Below are positions 31,031 to 39,068 of a stretch of 64,000 nucleotides of DNA, piece after piece. Under the pieces are notes generated by a model. The model was given only the letters and a program-made list of their open reading frames with translations, ran no database searches and was not told where the DNA came from. The position numbers and the translations under genes are program-made. Within the stretch, counting starts at the first letter, position 1, and each line of letters opens with the position of its first letter. The stretch is from assembly GCF_015354575.1 (NCBI RefSeq), contig NZ_JACAFQ010000020.1:32-64031 (forward strand). Direction: 5' to 3'. Origin of the DNA: Pseudomonas sp. UFMG81 (GTDB lineage Bacteria > Pseudomonadota > Gammaproteobacteria > Pseudomonadales > Pseudomonadaceae).

Positions 31031-31045
31031 AATACTTTAGGTATT
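31031..31045. promoter_or_regulatory. Candidate repressor operator, narrow palindrome
   Basis: AATACTTTAGGTATT, half-sites AATAC/GTATT with a 5-nt centre, 70 nt upstream of the XRE regulator start and 48 nt before the DUF6124 gene. Confidence 0.5.
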
Positions 31046-31092
31046 AGAATCTGACCTCACCTTTCACCTATTGGCATTTGCAGGTATTCAGG

Positions 31093-31407
31093 ATGAGCAG
31101 CTCGAAAGAAAAGGAAACAGATCTCGACGAAGAGGCCGCCCGCCGCGCCCTCGACTTCTATCTCAACCCCACCCCCACCGCCGCGGAGCTACAGCGCTCG
31201 CTCTGGACCCTGCGCGAAGGCGTCACCCGCGAGCAAGCCCACGAGCACGCCATGGCCCTGCTGCGCTGCACGGCCGCCACGGCGCAGGAAACCGGCGCTC
31301 ATCTGCAAGGTACGACGCGGGATGTGGTGTTCGCCATGATGCATATGGTCAACATGGCCAGGGCCCTGCTGGAGCAGCGCCAAAGCACGGAACAAGGGGC
31401 AATCTAG
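31093..31407 (+). CDS. DUF6124 family protein, 104 aa
   Basis: A helical cytosolic protein with the family pattern AARRALDFYLNP, then a middle segment (ATAQETGAHLQG) and a C-terminal helix DVVFAMMHMVNMARALLEQ. Such proteins are frequent in Pseudomonas, often in several paralogs, and have no established role. The ATG at 31093 is chosen over an upstream TTG at 31078; neither has a strong ribosome site. It is divergent from the XRE regulator and may be its target. No membrane segment or signal peptide. Confidence 0.75.
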   Translation: MSSSKEKETDLDEEAARRALDFYLNPTPTAAELQRSLWTLREGVTREQAHEHAMALLRCTAATAQETGAHLQGTTRDVVFAMMHMVNMARALLEQRQSTEQGAI

Positions 31408-31505
31408 AAGGGAGAACGTGATAGCTGACGAACGGCAAAAGCCCCGTCTGCCGGGGACGAGGAGCGCGTCGGAAGGATTTTTTTACCGGATACCGGAAAA
31501 ATCAT
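31408..31505. other. Short gap before the prrF promoter
   Basis: Contains a small hairpin (CCCCG/CGGGG around 31442-31456), possibly ending the DUF6124 transcript; it lacks a T-tract. No gene seen. Confidence 0.4.
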
Positions 31506-31534
31506 TTGACTGGCAAATGATAACGATTATTATT
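31506..31534 (+). promoter_or_regulatory. prrF promoter with overlapping Fur box
   Basis: TTGACT (31506-31511) and TATTAT (31528-31533) form a sigma-70 promoter with 16-nt spacing. Overlapping it, TGATAACGATTATTA (31518-31532) matches the 7-1-7 Fur core TGATAATnATTATCA at 12 of 14 specified positions. Fur with iron would occlude the -10 box. Confidence 0.85.
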
Positions 31535-31540
31535 GCACTC

Positions 31541-31656
31541 AGCTGGTCGCGAGACCCGCTGGATAACCTGCAACGTCCTCAGGTCGGACGCTCAGATTAT
31601 CTCCTCATCAGGCTAATCACGGTTTTTGACCCGGCTTTTTGCCGGGTCTTTTTTTT
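31541..31656 (+). ncRNA. prrF: PrrF iron-responsive small RNA
   Basis: An RNA of about 116 nt beginning AGCTGGTCGCGAG just after the promoter, with the conserved Pseudomonas PrrF stretch CATCAGGCTAATCACGGTTT followed by the terminator hairpin. In Pseudomonas, PrrF RNAs are made in low iron and, with Hfq, repress mRNAs for iron-rich proteins such as superoxide dismutase, succinate dehydrogenase and aconitase. This matches the known length and both sequence ends as I recall them. Only a single copy is here, unlike the tandem pair of P. aeruginosa; a second would lie elsewhere. The acnB gene at 59.2 kb is a possible target. Confidence 0.9.
31629..31656 (+). terminator. Rho-independent terminator of prrF
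   Basis: ACCCGGC/GCCGGGT stem around TTTTT, followed by CTTTTTTTT. Confidence 0.93.
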
Positions 31657-31838
31657 GGCTCTTCAGGCTAATGAAGATCGTTTGATGCCGGCGATGATAG
31701 CAAGACTGTGTCAGGACGTGAACGCTCATTACAAATCTTTGCCGAATCAGCACTTGAGAATCAATCTCGTTAAGACTAAGCTGATCTCGCGTCAAGGAAG
31801 ATGCCCCCACCCCTCCCCCAATGAGCAAGGAGCTGTTC

Positions 31839-32354
31839 ATGACCCGCCTGTTACTGCCCCTTGAGCATGACCCCCGTATCGCCGAACAGCATGAACAGGA
31901 CAGCCTGTTGCATGCGCTCAAACGCCTGCCGCGTCGAGTTCAGCAAGTTTTTCTGCTCAATCGCCTCGACCAGCTGGGTTTTGCCGCCATCGCCGAACGC
32001 CTGGGCCTGCCCCTGATCAGCATCGAGCGCCACATGAACCAGGCCCTGCAGACCACCCGCGCGCAAGGCGATGCCGTGGCCAGCGTTGCCGGGCAATGGT
32101 ACGTACGCCTGCAAAGCCCCCAAGTCACTGCCAGTGAGCGCATCGACTTCCGTCGCTGGCTGGATGCCGCCCCTGAACATCTGCACGCCTTCCAGCAGAC
32201 CGAAGCGCGTTGGCGCAGCCTGTTGGCACCGGCACGGCAGTTGGGGCATGACGGCTGGTACAGGCAAGGGCGTGCGGCGTTGTCGCTGGGCGGGTGTTCG
32301 ATTGCCATCGGGCTCGGTGTCGCCGCGCTGGTAGCGCTGGGCCTCTGGGCCTGA
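31839..32354 (+). CDS. Sigma-70 region 4 / FecR N-terminal hybrid membrane protein, 171 aa
   Basis: Residues about 18-73 match sigma-70 region 4 of extracytoplasmic-function factors (ALKRLPRRVQQVFLLNRLDQ, then AAIAERLGLPLISIERHMNQAL). Residues about 80-127 match the FecR N-terminal DUF4880 anti-sigma segment (AGQWYVRLQSPQVTASERIDFRRWLDAAPEHLHAF). A single membrane helix closes the protein (about 149-170). Sigma region 2 and the periplasmic FecR domain are both absent. AAGGAG lies 8 nt before ATG 31839; an ATG at 31821 is in frame. It begins 182 nt after the Fur-regulated prrF terminator. Possibly a remnant, possibly a working membrane-tethered regulator. Confidence 0.75.
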   Translation: MTRLLLPLEHDPRIAEQHEQDSLLHALKRLPRRVQQVFLLNRLDQLGFAAIAERLGLPLISIERHMNQALQTTRAQGDAVASVAGQWYVRLQSPQVTASERIDFRRWLDAAPEHLHAFQQTEARWRSLLAPARQLGHDGWYRQGRAALSLGGCSIAIGLGVAALVALGLWA

Positions 32355-32368
32355 AGGCTTCGCGATCC

Positions 32369-32488
32369 CTGTAGGAGCGGCCTTGTGTCGCGAAAGGGGC
32401 GCGCAGCGGCCCCAAGATTTCTGATTTTCCGAGGATTGTCGGGGGCTGCTGCGCAGCCCTTTCGCGACACAAGGCCGCTCCTACAAGG
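32369..32488. repeat. REP-like inverted repeat (120 nt)
   Basis: TGTAGGAGCGGCCTTGTGTC arms with the same TAGGAGCGGCC class as at 19.1 kb, between the hybrid membrane protein and the carboxypeptidase gene. Confidence 0.9.
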
Positions 32489-32582
32489 ATCGCGTCAGCC
32501 CTTGAGCGCCGATATTTGCTACACAACCCCACCACCATGAGGTGTAGAGTACGGTCACAACAACGCCAACAGGAGGCTGGCA

Positions 32583-33731
32583 ATGACCGTGACGCTCTCC
32601 CCGCTGCACATCGACTGCGACTTCGACTCCGGCAACATCCTGGTCAAGGACGCCAGCGACCCTTCGCGGGTCCACCTGAACATCCGCAAGGACACCCACA
32701 GCGACCACTTCCAGTGGTTCCACTTCAAGGCCAGCGGCCTCACTCCCGGCCAGGTCCATCGCTTCAGCCTGGACAATGCCCATGAGTCCTCCTACAAGAA
32801 CGCCTGGGATGGCTACAACGCCGTGGCCTCCTACGACCAGCAAACCTGGTTCCGCGTGCCCAGCCAGTTCGACGGCAAGGCGCTGAGCTTCGAGCTGAAG
32901 GCCGAACACGACCAGGCCTGGTTCGCCTACTTCGAGCCCTACCCGCGCGCGCGCCACAACCAGCTGATCGAGCGCGCCAAACAGATCCCCGGCGTAGCAC
33001 TGCTGGCCAGCGGCCGCAGCGTTCAGGGCCGCGACATTCCGCTGCTGCGCGCAGGCAACGGCGCCTCTGGCAAGCGCAAGCTGTGGATCATCGCCCAGCA
33101 GCACCCGGGCGAGCACATGGCCGAATGGTTCATGGAAGGTGTGATCGACGCACTTGAACACAATGGCCCGGTGATCCAGCAGTTGCTGGCCAAGGCCGAC
33201 CTGTACCTGATCCCCAACATGAACCCGGACGGCGCCTTCCTCGGCCACCTGCGCACCAACTTCAAGGGCAAGGACCTCAACCGTGCCTGGCAGGACGCCA
33301 GCGTCGAGCTGAGCCCCGAGGTGTTCTTCGCCCAGACGCAGATGAAACTGCATGGCGTGGATGCATTCATCGACGCCCATGGCGATGAGGAGATCCCGCA
33401 TGTGTTCACCGCCGCCTGCGAGGGCAACCCGGGCTACACGCCACGTATCGCCAAACTGGAAGAGCAGTTCCGCAGCACGCTGTGCAGCCTGACGCCGGAC
33501 TTCCAGACCCAGTACGGCTACACCCGCGACGAACCCGGCCAGGCCAACACCACCCTGGCCTGCAATGCCGTGGGCATGGCCCATGACTGCCTGTCGCTGA
33601 CCCTGGAGATGCCGTTCAAGGACCATGACGATGCGCCGAACCCACGTACCGGCTGGTCCGGGGAACGGTCCAAGGCGCTGGCTGGCGCGGTGCTGGAGAC
33701 GTTGCTGAAGATGGTCGACGATCTGCGTTGA
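32583..33731 (+). CDS. M14-type cytosolic zinc carboxypeptidase, 382 aa
   Basis: A zinc carboxypeptidase of the cytosolic (CCP/Nna1-like) branch, which trims C-terminal or side-chain residues. The N-terminal half (about 1-120) is the beta-sandwich typical of that branch (FQWFHFKASGL, NAWDGYNAVASYD). Zinc ligands are H174 and E177 in HPGEHMAEW and H266 in DAHGDEE; the catalytic Glu is E342 in LTLEMPFK. No signal peptide, so it acts in the cytoplasm. ATG follows AGGAGGCTGGCA. The natural substrate in bacteria is unknown. Separated from both neighbours by REPs, so probably monocistronic. Confidence 0.88.
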   Translation: MTVTLSPLHIDCDFDSGNILVKDASDPSRVHLNIRKDTHSDHFQWFHFKASGLTPGQVHRFSLDNAHESSYKNAWDGYNAVASYDQQTWFRVPSQFDGKALSFELKAEHDQAWFAYFEPYPRARHNQLIERAKQIPGVALLASGRSVQGRDIPLLRAGNGASGKRKLWIIAQQHPGEHMAEWFMEGVIDALEHNGPVIQQLLAKADLYLIPNMNPDGAFLGHLRTNFKGKDLNRAWQDASVELSPEVFFAQTQMKLHGVDAFIDAHGDEEIPHVFTAACEGNPGYTPRIAKLEEQFRSTLCSLTPDFQTQYGYTRDEPGQANTTLACNAVGMAHDCLSLTLEMPFKDHDDAPNPRTGWSGERSKALAGAVLETLLKMVDDLR

Positions 33732-33745
33732 GTCCTCACCGCCCC

Positions 33746-33812
33746 AATCGCTGGCAAGCCAGCTCCCACAAGAGGTGTGCAAGGCCTTGTGGGAGCTGGC
33801 TTGCCAGCGATG
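33746..33812. repeat. REP palindrome pair
   Basis: Compact inverted pair TCGCTGGCAAGCCAGCTCCC / complement with about 14 nt between arms, at the convergent ends of the carboxypeptidase and pilus genes; likely a shared transcript end. Confidence 0.9.
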
Positions 33813-33836
33813 GGTTGCGCAGCGATCGCCGATCAC

Positions 33837-34802
33837 TCAGAACTGCACATCCAGGATCACGTTGTCCACATAACTCCCCGCCGGCGGCGTGGCCTGGTCG
33901 GTGTACACCTTGGCGTTGTAGTTGAACAGCTGGCTGCCGGTCCCGGTGCCATTGCCTGGATTCACATCGGCATCGCTGCTTGCCCGTCGCGCCGCCCCCA
34001 CCGAGCCCCAACGCGTAACACCAGCGCTCTTGAAGATGTCATACGCCAGGTAGTTGTTGGCCGCGGACTTCATCCGCCGCCGCCCACCCGACACGTTCTG
34101 CCCGTCATCCAACCCCACCGTGTAGCTGCTGCCCTTGGTGCACGACAGGGTCACACTCTGGTTCACCGTACCGAACCCGCCCACCACCGGCGCACTGCTG
34201 AAACTGATGGCCGGCGTGGTGATCTGGCAGTCGTTGCTCACCGTGAGGCTGACATTGAGCGTTTGGTTGCCACTGCCGATATCCCGCCCAAGGCAGATAC
34301 CCAGGGCTCCGATTCCCGAGCAATAGTTCCAGCTCCAGGCGATGTTCAGCGTCTCCTGGTACAACCCCGCCGCGACATTGGCGCCCACCACGGTCTTGAG
34401 GTAGATCGGTACGCTCTTGGGTGTAGTGCCGTTGAGCAGGCCCAGGGCATCGATGATGCCGTTGTTCGCGAAGTCGAACTGCACCCCACGGCTGATCGGG
34501 TAGCTGGTCGTGTTGTTGGCGTACAACGTATACGGGATCACATCGCCGGTGGGGCCGACCAGCCCGCTGGTGACGGACGTGATGGTGGCGTAGAAGTGAT
34601 CGTTGTTGGCCAGCAGCGACAACAACGAACCCGTGCACTGCAGCCCGGCATTGGTGGTCGAGGCGTTTTGCACGGTGGTGCGCACCAACGTCGAGTTGAC
34701 CGTCCCGAACGCCGCGGGCGCCGTGGCCACCGAGCTGCACAGCGCCCAGGCAGCGCCAGGCAACCCGGCGCCCAGCAACAGCGCACAACGCAGCACCTTC
34801 AT
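33837..34802 (-). CDS. csuE: Csu-type pilus tip protein with two SCPU domains, 321 aa
   Basis: Putative tip adhesin of an archaic chaperone-usher pilus. It has a signal peptide (MKVLRCALLLGAGLPGAAWA) and two spore-coat-U-like Ig domains, about 22-170 and 185-321, each opening with a Cys-containing strand and ending with a YxxxxI/LxVxF/W-like last strand (final residues NVILDVQF). Cys pairs are placed as in SCPU domains. The ATG at 34802 overlaps the usher stop by 4 nt (ATGA). Being last in the operon and twice the subunit length matches CsuE of Acinetobacter. Hydrophobic tip loops may mediate attachment to abiotic surfaces. Confidence 0.85.
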   Translation of the reverse strand: MKVLRCALLLGAGLPGAAWALCSSVATAPAAFGTVNSTLVRTTVQNASTTNAGLQCTGSLLSLLANNDHFYATITSVTSGLVGPTGDVIPYTLYANNTTSYPISRGVQFDFANNGIIDALGLLNGTTPKSVPIYLKTVVGANVAAGLYQETLNIAWSWNYCSGIGALGICLGRDIGSGNQTLNVSLTVSNDCQITTPAISFSSAPVVGGFGTVNQSVTLSCTKGSSYTVGLDDGQNVSGGRRRMKSAANNYLAYDIFKSAGVTRWGSVGAARRASSDADVNPGNGTGTGSQLFNYNAKVYTDQATPPAGSYVDNVILDVQF

Positions 34803-37141
34803 TGGCACACCAGTGGGCCGATCAGCGGGATAGTCCCCTGCCCTTCAGGCAGCGCGAATGCGACCTGGCATTGGCCGCCGTCAGCCTTGTCCACCCGCAG
34901 GTGGTTCTGCGGCGCCAGGTCTTCCAGGTACACCAGGCCATCCCAGCCCACCACCGCCTCACCCCCACTTTCCTGATGCACGACGCGGCTGCCCAGCTTG
35001 AGCGCCTGCTGGTTGCCGTCGACCAGCGCCAGGCTTGCCGCCAGCACCTGTTTGATCGGGAACTCCAGCAGGTAGCCGCTGCCCCGACGCACCGCCACCC
35101 GCTGCTCCACCTGCGGCGCCAGCACATCGGCCGGCAGCTCCATGGGGTCGATCTCGTATTTGCCGCGGTAGTAGCCGCTGCTGTAGGGCACCAGCAAATG
35201 GCCGTTGCGATCGGTGCGGCCAATCTGCTGGTTCTCGTAGCGCACCGGCACGTCGGCATAGCCACTGGTGCTGACCACGACGAAGGCATCGTCGATGCGA
35301 TTGGCAGCAAACAACCCGGCGTCCATCAGCACCAGCGACCCGCTGGCATCGGCCCAGCGGGTCATCTGTTCGCTGCTGCCATACAGCCCGGCTTGCAGTT
35401 GCACCGACTGCAAGCGCCAGGTCAGGTCGGCCTGGCGGTAGTCGCCACTAGTCCCGCCCGTGGCATAGCCGAGGTTGTAGCCCACACCCCCGCCCACCGG
35501 CACCGCGCGGCTGTAGTTGACCCGTTGCAGGTCCTGGCCGTCCTTGCTGCGCTCGGCGCTGAAGGCCAGGGTACCGTGAAGGTCGAAGGGGATCACCAGT
35601 TGCGCCTGCACCGCCCACTGGCTGTCGTCCAGATCACGGTTGGCCGACAAATACAGGCTGCTGTTGCCCCACAGCGGCTTGCTCCAGCTGAGGTTGACCA
35701 GGCGGGTACGCGAACCATCGCCAGCGCGCACATCGAAGTAACCGGCGCCCAGGCTGCCATAGCTGTCCAGGTTGAGGCTCACGGTGGCCTGCTGGCTACG
35801 CTGGCTGAGCCGGGTGTAGGGGCTGTCGACCAACGACAGGTCGGCATAGTCGCCATGGCGTTCGATGCGCTGGTAATTGAAGCCGATGCGTCGGCTGTTG
35901 TACTGGTAACCCAGCGCCACCTGCTGGCCACTGTCGCCGTCGAAGCGGCTCTGTGCCACGGCGGCGTTGAGCACGCCGAAGTTACCCAGGCGCAGGTTGC
36001 CGCCCAGGCCGCCGAGCATCAGCGATTCGGCGGTTTCGGCATGGGATTCGAGGGTGAAGTAGTCGGACAGGCCATGGCGCACGCTGGCCGATGCCACCCC
36101 AGGCCCATAGGCGAAGTCGCGCACGGCATAGTCGCGGCGCAGGCTGCCGGCGGCCACCGAGAAGTCCGTCAACCCCTGGGCCAACAGGTTGCTGGTGACA
36201 TAGAACGGCAGCGTGGTCGACACCTGCCTACCCAACGCATCAGTGGTTACCACCACAGCTTCGCCGGCGCCGTTGATGAATGGCACGTTGGTCAGGGTAT
36301 AGGGGCCTGGTTGCAACTCGGTGGTGCTGCTCTTGTAGCCATTGATGAACAGATCCAGCGAAGTCGGCACCGCCGCCTCGCCGGCAAAGGCTGGCAGCGG
36401 GTAGGTGACCAGGTCCGGACGGGCACCGAAGTCGCGCGACAGTTGCAGGCCACCGACCCGCACCGACGTGGTCCACGGCAGGGCACCGGTGATCAAATCA
36501 CCAGCCTCATAGGTCAGCAGACGCTGCTCGTCGGTGTAGCGGAAGGTGGTGTCGTAACGCAAATAGCCCTGCCGGGTGTCGCTCTGCGCACCGTTGAACG
36601 ACTGGCGCCACTGCCCGGTGGTGGAGAACGTGCCCCAGTCGTCGAACAGGCGCAGTTCGTTCCAGGCGGCCAGGTAGGTGCCGCCGTCATCGGTGTCGTT
36701 GAGGTAGGCATCGTAGTTGAACAAGGCACCAAAACTGGTACGGGTCTCGCTGGCGGGGTACAGGCTACGTTCACCCACCTGCTGGTCGGGCAGCCAGGCC
36801 GGTGGCACTTGCAGCAGCAGGCGTTGGTTCTGGCTGTCGTAGTCGGTATGCAGCCCGGCTATCTCGTCCAGCGCCACTTCGCCCTGGGGCTCGCCCGGCA
36901 GCGCGATACCCGCCGCGCGCAACACGTCGCTTTGCAGGTACAGGCGCCCGGCACGCTGCTGCACCGGCACCAGCTCAGCCTTGCCCACCTGGTTCACCAG
37001 CAGGTCGAGGTACAGCGTGGCATCGGCGATGGTGGCGCTCTCGGTAGGTGGCGGCGGCAGCTCGTCGGCCACGCCCAGCCCGGGCACCAGCAACGCCAGG
37101 CCCAGCCAAAACCGGTGCGCTGCCACCCGCACCCCGCTCAC
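34799..37141 (-). CDS. csuD: Fimbrial outer-membrane usher, 780 aa
   Basis: Pore that assembles and exports chaperone-bound subunits. Following a signal peptide, an N-terminal domain (LYLDLLVNQVGKAELVPVQ) leads to the barrel with usher signatures RSLYPASETRTSFGALFNYDAY, WTTSVRVGGLQLSRDFGARPDL, PFINGAGEAVVVTTDALGRQ and C-terminal NGHLLVPYSSGYYRGKYEIDP. The GTG at 37141 is the first available in frame, but a GGGAGG lies about 25 nt away; the true start could be a nearby GTG. About 59 nt separate it from the chaperone gene upstream. Confidence 0.88.
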   Translation of the reverse strand: MSGVRVAAHRFWLGLALLVPGLGVADELPPPPTESATIADATLYLDLLVNQVGKAELVPVQQRAGRLYLQSDVLRAAGIALPGEPQGEVALDEIAGLHTDYDSQNQRLLLQVPPAWLPDQQVGERSLYPASETRTSFGALFNYDAYLNDTDDGGTYLAAWNELRLFDDWGTFSTTGQWRQSFNGAQSDTRQGYLRYDTTFRYTDEQRLLTYEAGDLITGALPWTTSVRVGGLQLSRDFGARPDLVTYPLPAFAGEAAVPTSLDLFINGYKSSTTELQPGPYTLTNVPFINGAGEAVVVTTDALGRQVSTTLPFYVTSNLLAQGLTDFSVAAGSLRRDYAVRDFAYGPGVASASVRHGLSDYFTLESHAETAESLMLGGLGGNLRLGNFGVLNAAVAQSRFDGDSGQQVALGYQYNSRRIGFNYQRIERHGDYADLSLVDSPYTRLSQRSQQATVSLNLDSYGSLGAGYFDVRAGDGSRTRLVNLSWSKPLWGNSSLYLSANRDLDDSQWAVQAQLVIPFDLHGTLAFSAERSKDGQDLQRVNYSRAVPVGGGVGYNLGYATGGTSGDYRQADLTWRLQSVQLQAGLYGSSEQMTRWADASGSLVLMDAGLFAANRIDDAFVVVSTSGYADVPVRYENQQIGRTDRNGHLLVPYSSGYYRGKYEIDPMELPADVLAPQVEQRVAVRRGSGYLLEFPIKQVLAASLALVDGNQQALKLGSRVVHQESGGEAVVGWDGLVYLEDLAPQNHLRVDKADGGQCQVAFALPEGQGTIPLIGPLVCQ

Positions 37142-37200
37142 ACACGGTGTCCAACCATTACCGGGTCCTCCCTGGCCCCTGCCGTTCGTTCAAACCTGCC

Positions 37201-37977
37201 TCACTGCCCCTGGCGGATGGCTTGCGCCACCTCCTGGCCGTTGATCCTCCCTTTGAGCACGCTGGCCGAGCCAGGCGCAACCGATACCGGCCAGCGCATG
37301 CTGGCGCCGGGCAGTACGTAACCCAGCAACCCTTCGACCACTGGCTGGCCCCGGCCGCCGTGCTGCAGCACCACATCGGTCAGCCGCGCATGTACCGGGC
37401 CAGTGTTGCGCAGCTCCACATAAGGCTTGCCCTGCACGGTCACCGCGCGCCAGCTCAGCTGTGGCTTGCCCACGCCCTCGCTGCTGCGCTTGCCCTCGGG
37501 GTCTGGCTTGCCCCACAACCCCTCGCCGTAGACGAACAGCGGCACCGAATAGCGCATCTGCAGGCGGATCGCCGCTTTCGGCCCTTCACTGGCAGTGTCG
37601 GCCGGCAGGGGCGATGGGATTTCGTCAATGATGATGCGGTAGGCCTGCTCCTGGCCGACCGGCGAGCTGCCGGTACGCGTCAGGCGAATCAGTTGCTTCT
37701 GCCCCGGGGCGATGTTGGCCACCGGCGGGCTGCCGATGATCTCGCGCTGGGCCTGGAACTGCTCCTGGTACTCACCCTGGCGCCAGGCGAACACCCGCAC
37801 CTGCAGGCTGGCCGGCGCCGTGCCGCGGTTCTCCAGCCACAGCGCGCCGGCCTTCTGGTCGGCCTCCAGCACCGGGTCGATCGGCCAGATCAACACCGAC
37901 GTCGCCGCCATCGCCGGTGTGCTGGCCAGCAACAGCCATCCAATCATCGTTCGCGCCCACTTCGCGCCTGCCGCCAT
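37201..37977 (-). CDS. csuC: Periplasmic pilus chaperone, 258 aa
   Basis: Stabilises pilus subunits by donor-strand complementation and delivers them to the usher. A signal peptide (WARTMIGWLLLASTPAMA) precedes two Ig-like domains: the first with VLIWPIDPVLEADQKAGALWLEN and IAPGQKQLIRLTR (edge strand region, conserved Arg), the second with PYVELRNTGPVHARLTDV. Long F1-G1 type insertion regions fit the archaic family. ATG at 37977 has AAGGAGAGGGG just upstream; a start at 37998 would be longer without support. Follows the subunit genes after 39 nt. Confidence 0.88.
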   Translation of the reverse strand: MAAGAKWARTMIGWLLLASTPAMAATSVLIWPIDPVLEADQKAGALWLENRGTAPASLQVRVFAWRQGEYQEQFQAQREIIGSPPVANIAPGQKQLIRLTRTGSSPVGQEQAYRIIIDEIPSPLPADTASEGPKAAIRLQMRYSVPLFVYGEGLWGKPDPEGKRSSEGVGKPQLSWRAVTVQGKPYVELRNTGPVHARLTDVVLQHGGRGQPVVEGLLGYVLPGASMRWPVSVAPGSASVLKGRINGQEVAQAIRQGQ

Positions 37978-38016
37978 GCCCCTCTCCTTTTGCATCAATC
38001 GTTCACGGCGCCGGCC

Positions 38017-38514
38017 TCACCAGCTCACCGTCACTTGCACCACATCGGTGTAGGTCCCCGCCGGCAGGGTGCCGGGCAAGGTGGTACGGCCATAGACCGG
38101 CAGCTTGATCGCCGTCGGGTCGCTGTAGCTCACCGCCACGCTGCTGCCGATGCCCAGGCCCTGGCTTAAGGCTGCGTCGCGGTACAGCTGGTAGGCCAGT
38201 AACTGGCTGCCGCCACTGCGCTTGAGGTTGCGGGTACCGCTGGCGCTGTTCTGGCCACCGTCCAGGCTCATGCTCATGGCCACCCCGGGGGTGCACTGGA
38301 AGGTCACCGTGGTGCCACCGAGCGAGGTGCTCAAGGTGGCCGTGGACAACGCCGAGCTGGTGCCGAAATCCAGCACCCCATAGGCGGTCACGCCACCGAC
38401 CACCAGGCAACCGGCAACGATCTGCGCGCTCACCTGGAACGTGCTGGTGGTGGCCGCCTGGGCGCCCTGCGTCAGTAACAGGGCCGCCGCGAGCAAACCT
38501 TGCGCGCCGGGCAT
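38017..38514 (-). CDS. SCPU-domain pilus subunit, 165 aa
   Basis: Minor or accessory subunit of the Csu-type pilus. It has a signal peptide (LLAAALLLTQGAQA) and one spore-coat-U domain with a Cys pair (AGCLVV...FQCTPG), the MSLDGGQNSASGTRNLKR segment common to the family, and C-terminal AGTYTDVVQVTVSW. It starts 3 nt after the stop of the preceding subunit gene, so tightly coupled. In Acinetobacter this slot (before the chaperone) is held by CsuB. Confidence 0.82.
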   Translation of the reverse strand: MPGAQGLLAAALLLTQGAQAATTSTFQVSAQIVAGCLVVGGVTAYGVLDFGTSSALSTATLSTSLGGTTVTFQCTPGVAMSMSLDGGQNSASGTRNLKRSGGSQLLAYQLYRDAALSQGLGIGSSVAVSYSDPTAIKLPVYGRTTLPGTLPAGTYTDVVQVTVSW

Positions 38515-38517
38515 GGT

Positions 38518-39051
38518 TCAAAAGCTCAGCTCGACCGCCACCGTGTCGGTGTAAACCCCAGCCGGCAGCCCGGCCTTGCCGCGCGCCTGGCCATACAGGT
38601 TGACGGTCTGCGCAACGCCCGTGCTGGTCGGCAAGGTGATGGTGCCGTCGATGGCCAGCAGGGTGGTGTGCCCGGCGTCGGTGTAGAAGTCGTAGGGCAC
38701 GAAGTTGCCGGAACCGTCGGCCAGCGCACGGGTGCCGCCGGCCGACTGGCCGTCATGGGCCCCACCCTTCACCTTGATCACCGGTATCGTGCCCGAAGAG
38801 CAGAGGATGCTCATGGCGCCGCCACCACCACCAAGCACTTGCCCGTTGGCCGTGGTGAACAGCGAATCCTGGGTGCCGAAATTGAGGCTGCCGAAGTTCA
38901 GCCCCGAGGTGCCGCCCGTGCCGTTGACTTGGCAGGCGGCGGTCAGGGTCAGGGTCGAGCTGATGGTGCCGGTGACAGTGGCCGCCTGGGCCTGGGTTGC
39001 CATGGCAAGGCCAAGGCCTGCGAGGATGCAACGGGTGAAATGCTTGGGCAT
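38518..39051 (-). CDS. SCPU-domain pilus subunit, CsuA/B-like, 177 aa
   Basis: One SCPU domain after a signal peptide (CILAGLGLAMATQAQA). The core ACQVNGTGGTSGLNFGSLNFGTQ, a Cys in the middle strand (SILCSSG) and C-terminal GVYTDTVAVELSF resemble the major shaft subunit CsuA/B, including the Phe-ending last strand. In this operon it is third, whereas csuA/B is first in Acinetobacter, so the shaft role is an inference. 17 nt separate it from the previous gene. Confidence 0.8.
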   Translation of the reverse strand: MPKHFTRCILAGLGLAMATQAQAATVTGTISSTLTLTAACQVNGTGGTSGLNFGSLNFGTQDSLFTTANGQVLGGGGGAMSILCSSGTIPVIKVKGGAHDGQSAGGTRALADGSGNFVPYDFYTDAGHTTLLAIDGTITLPTSTGVAQTVNLYGQARGKAGLPAGVYTDTVAVELSF

Positions 39052-39068
39052 GAGGGTCTCCTTGCGTG

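Noticed and set aside
31418..31864. A possible 148-codon protein over the prrF region
   Set aside because: It spans the Fur box, sRNA and terminator and has no protein family character.
34802..37321. An 839-codon frame opposite the usher
   Set aside because: The usher on the minus strand shows full family motifs; the opposite frame is a shadow.
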